From Ampullaceana balthica (taxonomy: Eukaryota > Mollusca > Gastropoda > Lymnaeidae), in the NCBI GenBank assembly GCA_944989445.1, contig CALYLW010000732.1, positions 507,741-571,740 of the forward strand: a stretch of 64,000 nucleotides of DNA. Reading direction: 5' to 3'. Made by a program: the position numbers and the translations under genes. Within the stretch, counting starts at the first letter, position 1; each line of letters opens with the position of its first letter. The notes beneath the pieces were generated by a model. It did not search any database. It was not told where the DNA came from and saw only the letters and a list, made by a program, of their open reading frames with translations. This document shows, in pieces, positions 25,601 through 35,565 of this stretch.

Positions 25601-28485
25601 CTATCGACTCTCAGAGCATCTCAGAATATGGCTCTATCGACTCTCAGACATCTCAGAATATGGCTCTATCGACTCTCAGACATCTCAGAATATGGCTCTA
25701 TCGACTCTCAGACATCTCAGAATATGGCTCTATCGACTCTCAGACATCTCAGAATATGGCTCATCGACTCTCAGACATCTCAGAATATGGCTCTATCGAC
25801 TCTCAGACATCTCAGAATATGGCTCTATCGACTCTCAGACATCTCAGAATATGGCTCTATCGACTCTCAGAGCATCTCAGAATATGGCTCTATCGACTCT
25901 CAGAGCATCTCAGAATATGGCTCTATCGACTCTCAGACATCTCAGAATATGGCTCTATCGACTCTCAGACATCTCAGAATATGGCTCTATCGACTCTCAG
26001 ACATCTCAGAATATGGCTCTATCGACTCTCAGACATCTCAGAATATGGCTCTATCGACTCTCAGAGCATCTCAGAATATGGCTCTATCGACTCTCAGAGC
26101 ATCTCAGAATATGGCTCTATCGACTCTCAGAGCATCTCAGAATATGGCTCTATCGACTCTCAGAGCATCTCAGAATATGGCTCTATCGACTCTCAGAGCA
26201 TCTCAGAATATGGCTCTATCGACTCTCAGAGCATCTCAGAATATGGCTCTATCGACTCTCAGAGCATCTCAGAATATGGCTCTATCGACTCTCAGAGCAT
26301 CTCAGAATATGGCTCTATCGACTCTCAGAGCATCTCAGAATATGGCTCTATCGACTCTCAGAGCATCTCAGAATATGGCTCTATCGACTCTCAGAGCATC
26401 TCAGAATATGGCTCTATCGACTCTCAGAGCATCTCAGAATATGGCTCTATCGACTCTCAGAGCATCTCAGAATATGGCTCTATCGACTCTCAGAGCATCT
26501 CAGAATATGGCTCTATCGACTCTCAGAGCATCTCAGAATATGGCTCTATCGACTCTCAGAGCATCTCAGAATATGGCTCTATCGACTCTCAGAGCATCTC
26601 AGAATATGGCTCTATCGACTCTCAGAGCATCTCAGAATATGGCTCTATCGACTCTCAGAGCATCTCAGAATATGGCTCTATCGACTCTCAGAGCATCTCA
26701 GAATATGGCTCTATCGACTCTCAGAGCATCTCAGAATATGGCTCTATCGACTCTCAGAGCATCTCAGAATATGGCTCTATCGACTCTCAGAGCATCTCAG
26801 AATATGGCTCTATCGACTCTCAGAGCATCTCAGAATATGGCTCTATCGACTCTCAGACATCTCAGAATATGGCTCTATCGACTCTCAGAGCATCTCAGAA
26901 TATGGCTCTATCGACTCTCAGAGCATCTCAGAATATGGCTCTATCGACTCTCAGACATCTCAGAATATGGCTCTATCGATCCAGACATCTCAGAATATGG
27001 CTCTATCGACTCTCAGAGCATCTCAGAATATGGCTCTATCGACTCTCAGAACATCTCAGAATATGGCTCTATCGACTCAGAGCATCTCAGAATATGGCTC
27101 TATCGACTCTCAGGCATCTCAGAATATGGCTCTATCGACTCTCAGGGCATCTCAGAATATGGCTCTATCGACTCTCAGACATCTCAGATATGGCTCTATC
27201 GACTCTCAGACATCTCAGAATATGGCTCTATCGACTCTCAGAGCATCTCAGAATATGGCTCTATCGACTCTCAGAGCATCTCAGAATATGGCTCTATCGA
27301 CTCTCAGACATCTCAGAATATGGCTCTATCGACTCTCAGAGCATCTCAGAATATGGCTCTATCGACTCTCAGAGCATCTCAGAATATGGCTCTATCGACT
27401 CTCAGAGCATCTCAGAATATGGCTCTATCGACTCTCAGACATCTCAGAATATGGCTCTATCGACTCTCAGAGCATCTCAGAATATGGCTCTATCGACTCT
27501 CAGACATCTCAGAATATGGCTCTATCGACTCTCAGAGCATCTCAGAATATGGCTCTATCGACTCTCAGAGCATCTCAGAATATGGCTCTATCGACTCTCA
27601 GACATCTCAGAATATGGCTCTATCGACTCTCAGAGCATCTCAGAATATGGCTCTATCGACTCTCAGAGCATCTCAGAATATGGCTCTATCGACTCTCAGA
27701 GCATCTCAGAATATGGCTCTATCGACTCTCAGAGCATCTCAGAATATGGCTCTATCGACTCTCAGAGCATCTCAGAATATGGCTCTATCGACTCTCAGAC
27801 ATCTCAGAATATGGCTCTATCGACTCTCAGAGCATCTCAGAATATGGCTCTATCGACTCTCAGACATCTCAGAATATGGCTCTATCGACTCTCAGACATC
27901 TCAGAATATGGCTCTATCGACTCTCAGACATCTCAGAATATGGCTCTATCGACTCTCAGAGCATCTCAGAATATGGCTCTATCGACTCTCAGAGCATCTC
28001 AGAATATGGCTCTATCGACTCTCAGACATCTCAGAATATGGCTCTATCGACTCTCAGACATCTCAGAATATGGCTCTATCGACTCTCAGACATCTCAGAA
28101 TATGGCTCTATCGACTCTCAGACATCTCAGAATATGGCTCTATCGACTCTCAGAGCAAAAAAACAAAGTGCCTAAATAATAAGCGCCCCGTAATCAATAT
28201 ACATAATTCCCGTTGTCTGTATGGTTGTAATGTAATGCAATGCTGTTAGGTGGCGCTGCGAATGGATGTAATGCTGTTATGTGGCGCTGCGATCGATTTT
28301 GTTTTATAGTGCTGCACCAAAAATAACACTTTTCGAACTTTCCGCATAAAATTGTTCGATATGATAATAAATGAATCAAATCAAAAATAAATAAAATAAA
28401 TGAATGTTCTGTATTACGTAATTTTTTAATCTGATGTGTATTTATTTTTGAAAACTTCCGTCATTTTTGACGGGTGATACACTAG
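22680..28485 (+). mobile_element. Helitron-like non-autonomous element containing a giant minisatellite
   Basis: The 5' end is tctatatatatataaatc, beginning with TC. The 3' end carries the hairpin ccgtca-tttt-tgacgg, then gtgatacactag, ending in CTAG. The flanking bases are A on the left and T on the right, the Helitron insertion signature. There is no terminal inverted repeat or TSD, as expected for Helitrons. No Rep/helicase ORF is present. Most of the 5.8 kb is the array at 23595-28156. Tandem arrays in the core of non-autonomous Helitron-like elements are known in invertebrates, but this one is very long. Sequence like 22540-22680, just left of the 5' end, recurs inside at about 23150-23275, so the true left boundary could be further left. 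Confidence 0.65.
23595..28156 (+). repeat. 32/33-bp minisatellite, about 140 copies, open in all forward frames
   Basis: The unit is atctcagaatatggctctat followed by cgactctcaga(g)c. Units joined by cagagcatc are 33 bp and units joined by cagacatc are 32 bp. The unit contains no stop codon in any + frame, so all three forward frames stay open for more than 1,500 codons (23607-28175, 23639-28249, 23671-28179). The protein-level repeat (SEYGSIDSQSI, LRIWLYRLSEH or ASQNMALSTLR) changes frame at each 32-bp unit. This is a property of the unit, not evidence of a protein. Sequence conservation is extreme; the few variants cluster at 26980-27190. Confidence 0.97.
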
Positions 28486-28599
28486 TATAAACATAAAGAT
28501 TTAGAAATTAAACAAAAGTGGTTCCCACACCCACCCGTCATAGAGCACACAAAATAACCACCCATGGATTACCTTTCTAGCCATTGTATTTCAATGGGC

Positions 28600-28950
28600 A
28601 CTAGCTCAACAACATGAGGTTCAATGCCCCAACAGCTTTATTATCAACATGAGCAGCGCCGGTCTTAGGCCACTGCAACCTATGCGGCCGCAGTGGGCCT
28701 CGCGCTTTCATATGCCCCATTTATCTTATTTTTCACTTATTATCCTTATTTATCTCTTATCCCTATCCAAACTGGGCCCCGCGCAATCCGTTTCGCATGC
28801 TAAGCCGCATAGGGCCCCACAATAATAATTGCTAAGACCGGCCCTGAATATGAGTTTCGACGTCCTAAAAGCTGTATTATCAACGCGAGATTCACTGCCC
28901 CAACACCTGTATTATCAACACGAGATTCAATGCCCCAACATCTGTATTCC
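28600..28950. repeat. Degenerate tandem repeat split by a MITE
   Basis: Three to four units of about 35 bp (attatcaacatgag then attcaatgccccaac) lie on both sides of the hAT element at 28654-28846. The element therefore inserted into a pre-existing array. Confidence 0.75.
28654..28846. mobile_element. Short non-autonomous hAT element, 193 bp
   Basis: Ends cagcgccggtcttagg and (inverted) cagggccggtcttagc. TSD aacatgag / aatatgag (28646-28653, 28847-28854), 7 of 8 identical. No coding capacity. Confidence 0.8.
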
Positions 28951-28967
28951 AGGAGCACCAGTCAACA

Positions 28968-29145
28968 GCACAACATTCTATGTTTACGTAACACGTGTGT
29001 ACGGACTGTACGATTGTACGGAGCAGACTTATTCTCAACGTTCTACTTATCTCTCTGTGTAACAACAATACAACATTCTATGTTTACGTAACACATGTGT
29101 ACGGAGTAGACTTATTCTCAACGTTCTACTTATCTCTCTGTGTAA
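28968..29145. repeat. Tandem duplication, two copies
   Basis: The block starting caacattctatgtttacgta and ending tctctctgtgtaac occurs twice (28970-29062 and 29070-29144). The first copy has an extra insertion of about 18 bp after tgtacgga. Confidence 0.9.
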
Positions 29146-29784
29146 CAAAAATTTCTCTGGGAGTCTTTTATTCCTTAATACCGTAATCTCTCATCAATGT
29201 TGGATGTGTACTACGGTAGTCTCTCGTGAAAGTTTCAATATAATTTAACGTAAAGCCTCTCATCAAGTTTGCGTCAACTTTCCTTATATCAGAAACATTG
29301 TTACATCAAACATGAAGATGACAGCAGGCAATTAAAAAAAGCAATAATTCATTATTAATGGAGCTCAAAAGATCAGCTTTTCTTTTGATTTCATATCGCA
29401 ATATCGTGTCGTACATTTCAATCCCGATATGGTCAAACTAATATGCTCCGCACAAATTTAACGAGATTATTGTTTGCCGTTAACTATTTCATAATACTAT
29501 TTTAGGTAATAGCATCAATAGACAAGCATAGTTATTGAAGAGAGAGAGAGTATGGAATTTGGACCATTGTAAGCATACTGTACAATAGAAGAACATAGTT
29601 ATTCAAGAGAGTATGGAATTGTACCATTGTTATCCGACTGTACTTAGGAGAAAGAACCTAATGCATCATATTGAAACAATCAAAAGATACCCTTATTAAC
29701 ATTTAAAAACGTAAGTATAAATATAAATTTAAATATTTCTCATGGTAGCCAACAATGGGATAAAGATTGATATATTTGGTGGTC
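29146..29784. other. No gene seen
   Basis: AT-rich sequence with a partial duplication around 29530-29650 (agagtatggaatt ... accattgt repeated). No gene. Confidence 0.6.
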
Positions 29785-30440
29785 GGGTAAGTAATACACA
29801 GGTGCGATGGGTGGGTGTTCGGATAAGTATTAAACAGGTGTGATAGGTGGGTGGTGTGTAAGTATTACACATGTGTGATAGGTTGGTGGTGTGTAAGTAT
29901 TACACAGGTGTGATAGGTGGGAAGTGTGTAAGTATTACACAGGTGTGATAGGTGGATGGCTGGATAAGTATTACACAGATGTGATAGGTGGGTGGTTGGG
30001 TAAATATTACACAGGTGATAGGTGGGTGGTTTGGTAAGTATTGCATAGGTGGAATAGATGGGTGTTTGGGTATTACATATGTGGCATAGGACAGTGGTTT
30101 GGGTAAGTATTACACATGTGTGATAGTGTGTGATTGGGGTAAGTATTACACATGTGAGATAGGTGTGTGATTGGGGTAAGTATTACACATGTTAGATAGG
30201 TGTGTGATTGGGGTAAGTATTACACATGTGAGATAGGTGTGTGATTGAGGTAAGTATTACACATGTGAGCTAGGTGTGTGATTGGGGTAAGTATTACACA
30301 TGTGAGATAGGTGTGTGATTGAGGTAAGTATTACACATGTGAGCTAGGTGTGTGATTGGGGTAAGTATTACACATGTGAGCTAGGTGTGTGATTGGGGTA
30401 AGTATTAAAGAGGTGGACTAGGACGGTGGCGGGGCACGTA
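29785..30440. repeat. About 37-bp minisatellite carrying splice-donor consensus
   Basis: The core is gggtaagtattacacatgtg followed by rgataggtgtgtgattg, roughly 18 copies, more divergent at the left. Most units hold ggtaagtatt, a strong match to the U1 snRNA-complementary 5' splice-site consensus. Confidence 0.95.
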
Positions 30441-30922
30441 GTGCACAGGTGGCAAGTACGGTAGAGCTGAACAATGTTATAGACTTGAGTCGCTCGTGGC
30501 CATATGTCACCGTTCCAGGACATCAGACATGAGAAAATGAATTCATTTACAGGAAACAGCTGTTGTTACTGCGAGCGCCGCCCTGGTGTCGGGTTTTGCT
30601 ACAACCGCGGGCCGGTCTGTTCGCGGACAAAATCATGGATCTGTCTGAGTCACTCCTTTACTTTTCACATTAGCTGTAACGAAATTAAACATTACTGTTA
30701 CATCCATATTTTAGTAATGCGATATTGTTTGTTAAGAGCTTTGGAATGCGGTTAGTGATGAATAATTGGTGTGAGCATTTTAAAAAAATGTTGCCATGAG
30801 ATTGTGGATTATGTTGTGGTAGAAACGGATATTAAGAGACCAGGGGGAAATGGTCTTGGTTCGATGATTTAAGACGGACTTTAGGTGAACATTTCGATTT
30901 GGATTGCGTCATCTTGTATTTA
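30441..30922. other. No gene supported; Cys-rich ORF
   Basis: A + strand ORF at 30504-30755 begins with a Cys-rich stretch (CCYCERRPGVGFC) in a locally GC-rich patch (30540-30640). It has no recognisable domain and no splice context, so it is not called as a gene. Confidence 0.4.
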
Positions 30923-31144
30923 CGTCAAGTTATTATTTGTTTAAATATTGCCATAAGCCCGTCAAGTTATTATTTGTTTAAATATTGCCATAAGCCCGTC
31001 AAGTTATTATTTGTTTAAATATTGCCATAAGCCCGTCAAGTTATTATTTGTTTAAATATTGCCATAAGCCCGTCAAGTTATTATTTGTTTAAATATTGCC
31101 ATAAGCCCGTCAAGTTATTATTTGTTTAAATATTGCCATAAGCC
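30923..31144. repeat. 37-bp tandem repeat, six near-identical copies
   Basis: The unit starts cgtcaagttattatttgttt and ends aaatattgccataagcc. The six copies are essentially identical, indicating very recent expansion. Confidence 0.97.
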
Positions 31145-31610
31145 CTCTTTCAGAGCGCAGACTCTTCAAAATATATTCTGCTTCTATTTGAAGTTTCTTT
31201 AAAAACACTTGTGTATAAAACATGTTGCGTATTGTTAAGTGGGGGAGAGGGTGTTGTAAATCGGCCTTACTGTTTAACAAATTTAACTTCTTCATCTCGT
31301 AAAACCGATACAAATGAAAGAAAAATGTAAAAATCTTAAAAGATACACATTTTGTAAGTTGCCGTAAGTAATAAATATATAAATATCCCATGCAACCATG
31401 ACACATGTTAGACAGCCTACATTAGAAATGTTTTAAAAGTTATCCGTATTATAATCATTTTAGTATCATAATTATTTTCATAAACATAAGTGATTTTTAT
31501 GGCTTTAATGGCATAGCAAACATACATTAAAATATAAATAACCCCATTTCCAGTCCATGACGGACTATTGGGCACGTGAAGTAGCGTTCACAAGTTTTAT
31601 TTAGCCACCG
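31145..31610. other. No gene seen
   Basis: AT-rich sequence. A 98-codon minus-strand ORF at 31110-31406 partly overlaps the tandem repeat and lacks motifs. Confidence 0.6.
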
Positions 31611-31741
31611 CTAATGAGCAAGGGATTGTCTGGCTAGCACAATTCCCCGGGGGCCTTGCCAGCACCGAGAATAGAACCGGTGACTCTTCTTCTGTCTCGG
31701 TTCTGCAGTCCAGCGAGCTACAGCTAGACCACCGCGGCCGA
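31611..31741 (-). mobile_element. tRNA-derived SINE
   Basis: Read on the minus strand, it begins cggccgcggtggtctagctg. A box-A-like tagctgtagctcgctgg and a box-B-like ggttctattct are spaced as in a tRNA (polymerase III internal promoter). A non-tRNA tail follows. This fits a tRNA-head SINE rather than a functional tRNA. Confidence 0.75.
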
Positions 31742-31781
31742 AACATACATTAATAGCAATAGATATGGTCAGTTGTATAAA

Positions 31782-31950
31782 TTTTACATGGCGGCAAGAC
31801 TCTTTTTCAATAATAAATGTAAAAATCTGCGATGAGTCATTAAATATTAGACCCCACATTGGTTATCACAAACACAAAAAGTATATAAAAATTTATGCAT
31901 AATATTTTAACATATGTTCTGTTTTAGGTGGTATTTAAATAAATGAGAGC
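31782..31950. repeat. Direct repeat, copy 1
   Basis: Shares tcaataataaatgtaaaaat, gatgagtcatt, gaccccacattggttatcac and ggtatttaaataaatgagag in the same order with 32704-32891. The sequence between the copies is unrelated. Confidence 0.85.
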
Positions 31951-32036
31951 TGCCCAGTTTTTGGAATCGTATCTATATTAGAAGCGTGGACGCGCTGAGC
32001 AAGCTTTTAGGTCAATCTCTTCTGGAGACAGTATGG

Positions 32037-32125
32037 ATCAGTCAGTTAGCTAGTCCATTAGTCAGGTAAGTCAGTCAGGTCAGTCAGTCAGTCGGTCAGC
32101 AAAGTCAGTCAGTCAAATTAGTCAA
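32037..32125. repeat. gtca-type tetranucleotide repeat
   Basis: Imperfect gtcagtcagt array, interrupted by gtcaggtaa and gtcagc. Confidence 0.85.
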
Positions 32126-32449
32126 AAACAAAGTTTTACATTGAAACACTTCTTAACATTACCATTAACAGACTGTAATTACACATTAAAATAATGGAGT
32201 AGAGCGCCCCCTACATCGTCTCATCAAGGGGCGAGATAAACCTGTGGAAGAACTAAGGGCAAATTTGTCATAAATGTTTTTTTTTAAAATTAAGATTAAA
32301 CCATTTTGTAAAGAGCGTTTTAAACAAAACTGACTGGGGAGGGATAAAATAATATCAATGGCCATTTTTTAAATCCCTAATATTAACTTCACCCTCTTTT
32401 TGTCGTGGAACCGCGGAAAAAAACAAAAGTCAAATTGACCCACTTCAGG

Positions 32450-32620
32450 GGATCCTATCGAGCTGAAATTTTGCACATAGATTTGTGTTTCCTAACAATG
32501 CATTGTATTAAAATTTCTGATCGATCGAATGTACCGTAATTAAATTAATGAATTTTTAGTTTATCTCTATGAAGCATGTGTAGCCGTCTGCTATAGTTGA
32601 CCTTCACGGGTCACTGGAGG
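32450..32620. repeat. Dispersed repeat, shared with 58960-59110
   Basis: Contains tttagtttatctct, agccgtctgcta and gatcgatcgaat, which recur in reverse complement at 58960-59060. Family not identified. Confidence 0.6.
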
Positions 32621-32703
32621 TTAACTCCAGCCCTCGATATCACAGGGGTCAGGAGATTGCGTGGAGAGTTCAGTTATGTCTCATATATAAGTGATTTATA
32701 GTC

Positions 32704-32891
32704 AAAAACGTATTTTACATGGAGGCAAAACTCGTTTTCAATAATAAATGTAAAAATCCGCGATGAGTCATTCAACATTAGACCCCACATTGGTTATCAC
32801 AAACACAAAAAAGTATATAGGCCTACAAATTAATTCAACTAATTCTAACAGATGTTCAGGTGTGTATGGTATTTAAATAAATGAGAGCTGA
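32704..32891. repeat. Direct repeat, copy 2
   Basis: Second copy of the 31782-31950 sequence, with a small insertion (ggcctacaaattaattcaac) in the middle. Confidence 0.85.
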
Positions 32892-33509
32892 AACGGGGAG
32901 AAAAAGGCAGAAGTTTATAGGAACCTGACCCCCTGTTTCTCTTATCAGGACAATGGCTTTATGTTTCTAGCGGCTAGATCATTAAATTTACTTCTACCAA
33001 AAGTCTGTAACCTTCAAGTAAAAGGAAAGTTTCTTGCGGGGCTATTCATACAATTAACTATTGATTTCTTTTTGCACGTTTAAGAGTCGTCATGTTTTCT
33101 TTTTCTAAAAAATTTCGTTTTTATCTACCGTATATATTCGTCCTAAAGCCGACCTTTTTTGGACAAAATCTCGGGGAAAATGTTGTCGGCTTACGAGCGG
33201 GTCTTAGGTGATTTTTGCTTGTACATTGAATATCGGTGTTGTTATTAAACATCATCAATTTTTTTGTCTACATTCTGCAAGATTCAACTGCTCTACCAGA
33301 AGCTATAAACTACTATAAACATCTGCACTTACCTTGTTTATTAATTTTATTTATTTTTTGTGAACGTTTTAATAAATATTTTTACAAATTTTGTTTTATC
33401 AACGAATTTTAATGTACGCGCTTTCGCCACTGTTTACCAAAGAAAAAAGAAATAAATACCGGTAACTTTTGGGGTCGGCTTATGAGCGGGTTACACACTT
33501 TCTATTCTA

Positions 33510-34418
33510 CTAAATACGACCCGTGGTGTAGCATACGCCGCAGACTTGCTCATCATAGTCAGTACAAAGAACGGTGTGGGGAGGGGGTGAGAGTACGGTC
33601 ACAAACAGCAGCACCAAGTAATGAAAAATAGCGAGTAAACGTGGAGACATGCGCACTGAGGTTGTTGTTATCCGCCTCCCCCTTTATTACTACCATCCCA
33701 CGTAAAACTGTGATTGGCCGACCGAAGCGAGGGTTAGTCATGTTTACGGTTGTTAATTGCGTGTTGTTGGTTTTTTTTTGGCAAACCGATTTTCGATTAT
33801 GTAACTCCGATTTTAAACCGATTATCGTTTTATAGCTGGCAAATCCGGCCATATTTACAAATCCGGCTCCGGCAGAAATTTGCTTCATAAATCCGGCTTG
33901 CGGATTTGCGATAAAATATATATTAATTATAGCTCCGGCAAATCTGGAATTCGGCAATTTTTACACATCCGGCTTCGGCTCCGGTCGGATTTCATTTCAT
34001 AAATCCGGCCGAATCAAAATTCGATTATCGGTTTGGGAAATTTAAAACTGATTGTCGCTTTCAAATTCGATTATCCTTTAACAGCATTGGACATAGTCAT
34101 GCTGGGAAAAGGAGGAAAAGAACGGGCAGAAACAACAATTTTTAATAATTTTATTTTAAAAAGTTGTTCCCGCTGGGGTTTGAACCCAGGACTTTCCATG
34201 TGCAAGGCGGACGTGATAATCACTACACTGCTTATGTTATTCCACGTAGGAAAAATGCAACTGAAGGCAAGTTACCGCAAGAAGCTTTGTTGCCACCACC
34301 CTCCTTTCCCCTTTTTTTCTGTTCATCCCACCACGCTTGCTAACTGAGATTTTTCGAAATCAGCGAGGGTCATTCGTAATGCTCATTTGCACATTGTCGT
34401 TTAGGAGAAATATATGTA
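33510..34418 (-). mobile_element. Inserted Helitron-like fragment, minus orientation
   Basis: The segment interrupts the TIR element. Its left edge, read on the minus strand, is gcggcgtatgctac followed by gggtcgta and ttag. This resembles the 3' hairpin and terminus of the element ending at 46751. It contains runs of atccggc/gccggat (33840-34020) shared with 48340-48420, and a tRNA-like sequence at 34166-34238. The terminal CTAG is decayed. Confidence 0.5.
34166..34238 (-). tRNA. tRNA-Val-like pseudogene or SINE head
   Basis: Read on the minus strand, agtgtagtgattatcac matches the D-arm/box A region of tRNA-Val, and ggttcaaacccc is a perfect T-loop/box B. The 5' acceptor strand does not pair with gcgggaac, the anticodon stem has a mismatch, and the loop would read TGC. 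It therefore looks non-functional. Confidence 0.5.
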
Positions 34419-34639
34419 TATTCTCTTCCAAAGAGAGGGGGGTCGGCCTATGAACGAACGGGCTATAGAAAGATTATACACTGTACGCGATGACTCAGTT
34501 AAACTTCCCAGAAATTTCTGTGACGACAAGGTCAATAAATAAAATCATAACATTTGGTGGCAAACATTAAATCGATGGCAAACAATTTGCTCTGAAATTG
34601 TCCGGTGAAATTTGCCCGTTGACCTAATAATTTGCTATC

Positions 34640-34830
34640 AGAGACCGGTAATCTCATAAACACCGTGAGGACTGCCCGCCGTGCGGCTCTTGATGCAGAC
34701 GTCACGGAGCAGAAAGTACTCGGTTCGGTTTGAGTGATGGTTCAATACTTTCTGTTCTCTGTTACAGATAGTGGCCTTCCATGGGAGGCAGCGGTAGTGG
34801 ATATTAGCGCACAGGTACAATAAAGGGAAG
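34640..34830 (-). other. Possible orphan coding exon, minus strand
   Basis: An open stretch ending in TGA near 34640 contains YFLLRDVCIKSRT and SPHGVYEITGL, with GC-ending codons (ctg ctc gac gtc tgc atc aag agc cgc) in an AT-rich setting. That codon style is like the cyclase exons. No strong acceptor is seen at its 5' side and I do not recognise the protein. The opposite strand also has a partly open frame, so this could be non-coding. Confidence 0.25.
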
Positions 34831-34840
34831 ACAAAAAATT

Positions 34841-35446
34841 CATGAGTGTTTGGATATTGCAGATAGGATACACGTGAGTGGTCATTTTATTAGTGGTTGG
34901 ATATTTCAGGTAGGATACTCATGAGTGGTCATTTTTTTAGCGTTTGGATATTTCAGGTAGGATACTCATGAGTCAGTCATGAGTGGTCATTTTATTAGTC
35001 GTTGGATATTTCAGGTAGGATACTCACGAGTGGTCATTTTATTAGCGTTTGGATATTTCAGGTAGGATACTCATGAGTGGTCATTTTATTAGTGGTTGGA
35101 TATTTCAGGTAGGATACTCATAAGTGGTCATTTTATTAGCGTTTGGATATTTCAGGTAGGATACTCATGAGTGGTCATTTTATTAGTGGTTGGATATTTC
35201 AGGTAGGATACTCATGAGTGGTCATTTTATTAGCGTTTGGATATTTCAGGTAGGATACTCATGAGTGGTCATTTTATTAGTGTTTGGATATTCCAGGTAG
35301 GTTACTCATGAGGGGTCATTTTATTAGTGTTGGGATATTTCAGGTAGGATACATAATCGTCAATTTACTTGAGTCTCTGCTATATCAGGAAGGTTATATA
35401 GTGTTCATTTAATTTGTTTTGGATATTTCAGGTAGGATACAAAGCG
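34841..35446. repeat. 47-bp minisatellite, about 12 copies
   Basis: The unit is ggatatttcaggtaggatac then tcatgagtggtcattttatt and agtgttt. Alternation of agtggtt and agcgttt variants suggests dimer amplification. Each unit contains tttcaggtagg, both acceptor-like and donor-like. Copies decay toward 35446. Confidence 0.95.
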
Positions 35447-35565
35447 ATAATTTCATTAGGGTAAGGGGATTTGACGTTAAATACAAATCTATGATTTCGT
35501 TGGGTAAGGGCAATATAAATATCAGTATTTTAGAGTTGTAATATAAACTCAACGATTTGCTGCGG

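Larger units (their letters stand above)
33130..34482. mobile_element. TIR element (CCGTACATACTCG family), interrupted copy
   Basis: The left part (33130-33510) parallels 19656-20020: accgtatatattcgtcctaa, then gttgtcggcttacgagcg, then gaatatcggtgttgttatta. The right part (34419-34482) parallels 20026-20095: ttctcttccaaagagagggg, then tatgaacgaacgggctata. The about 900 bp between is foreign to the other copy. Confidence 0.7.

Noticed and set aside
23607..28249. Three overlapping ORFs of 1502-1536 codons
   Set aside because: All three forward frames are equally open because the 32/33-bp unit has no stop codon; no non-repeat domain, and it lies inside a Helitron-like element.
33559..33957. 132-codon minus-strand ORF
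   Set aside because: Lies in the inserted mobile fragment with gccggat repeats; no domain motif and composition typical of the repeat.
34166..34238. Functional tRNA gene
   Set aside because: The acceptor stem does not pair and the anticodon stem has a mismatch, so only a tRNA-like call is kept.
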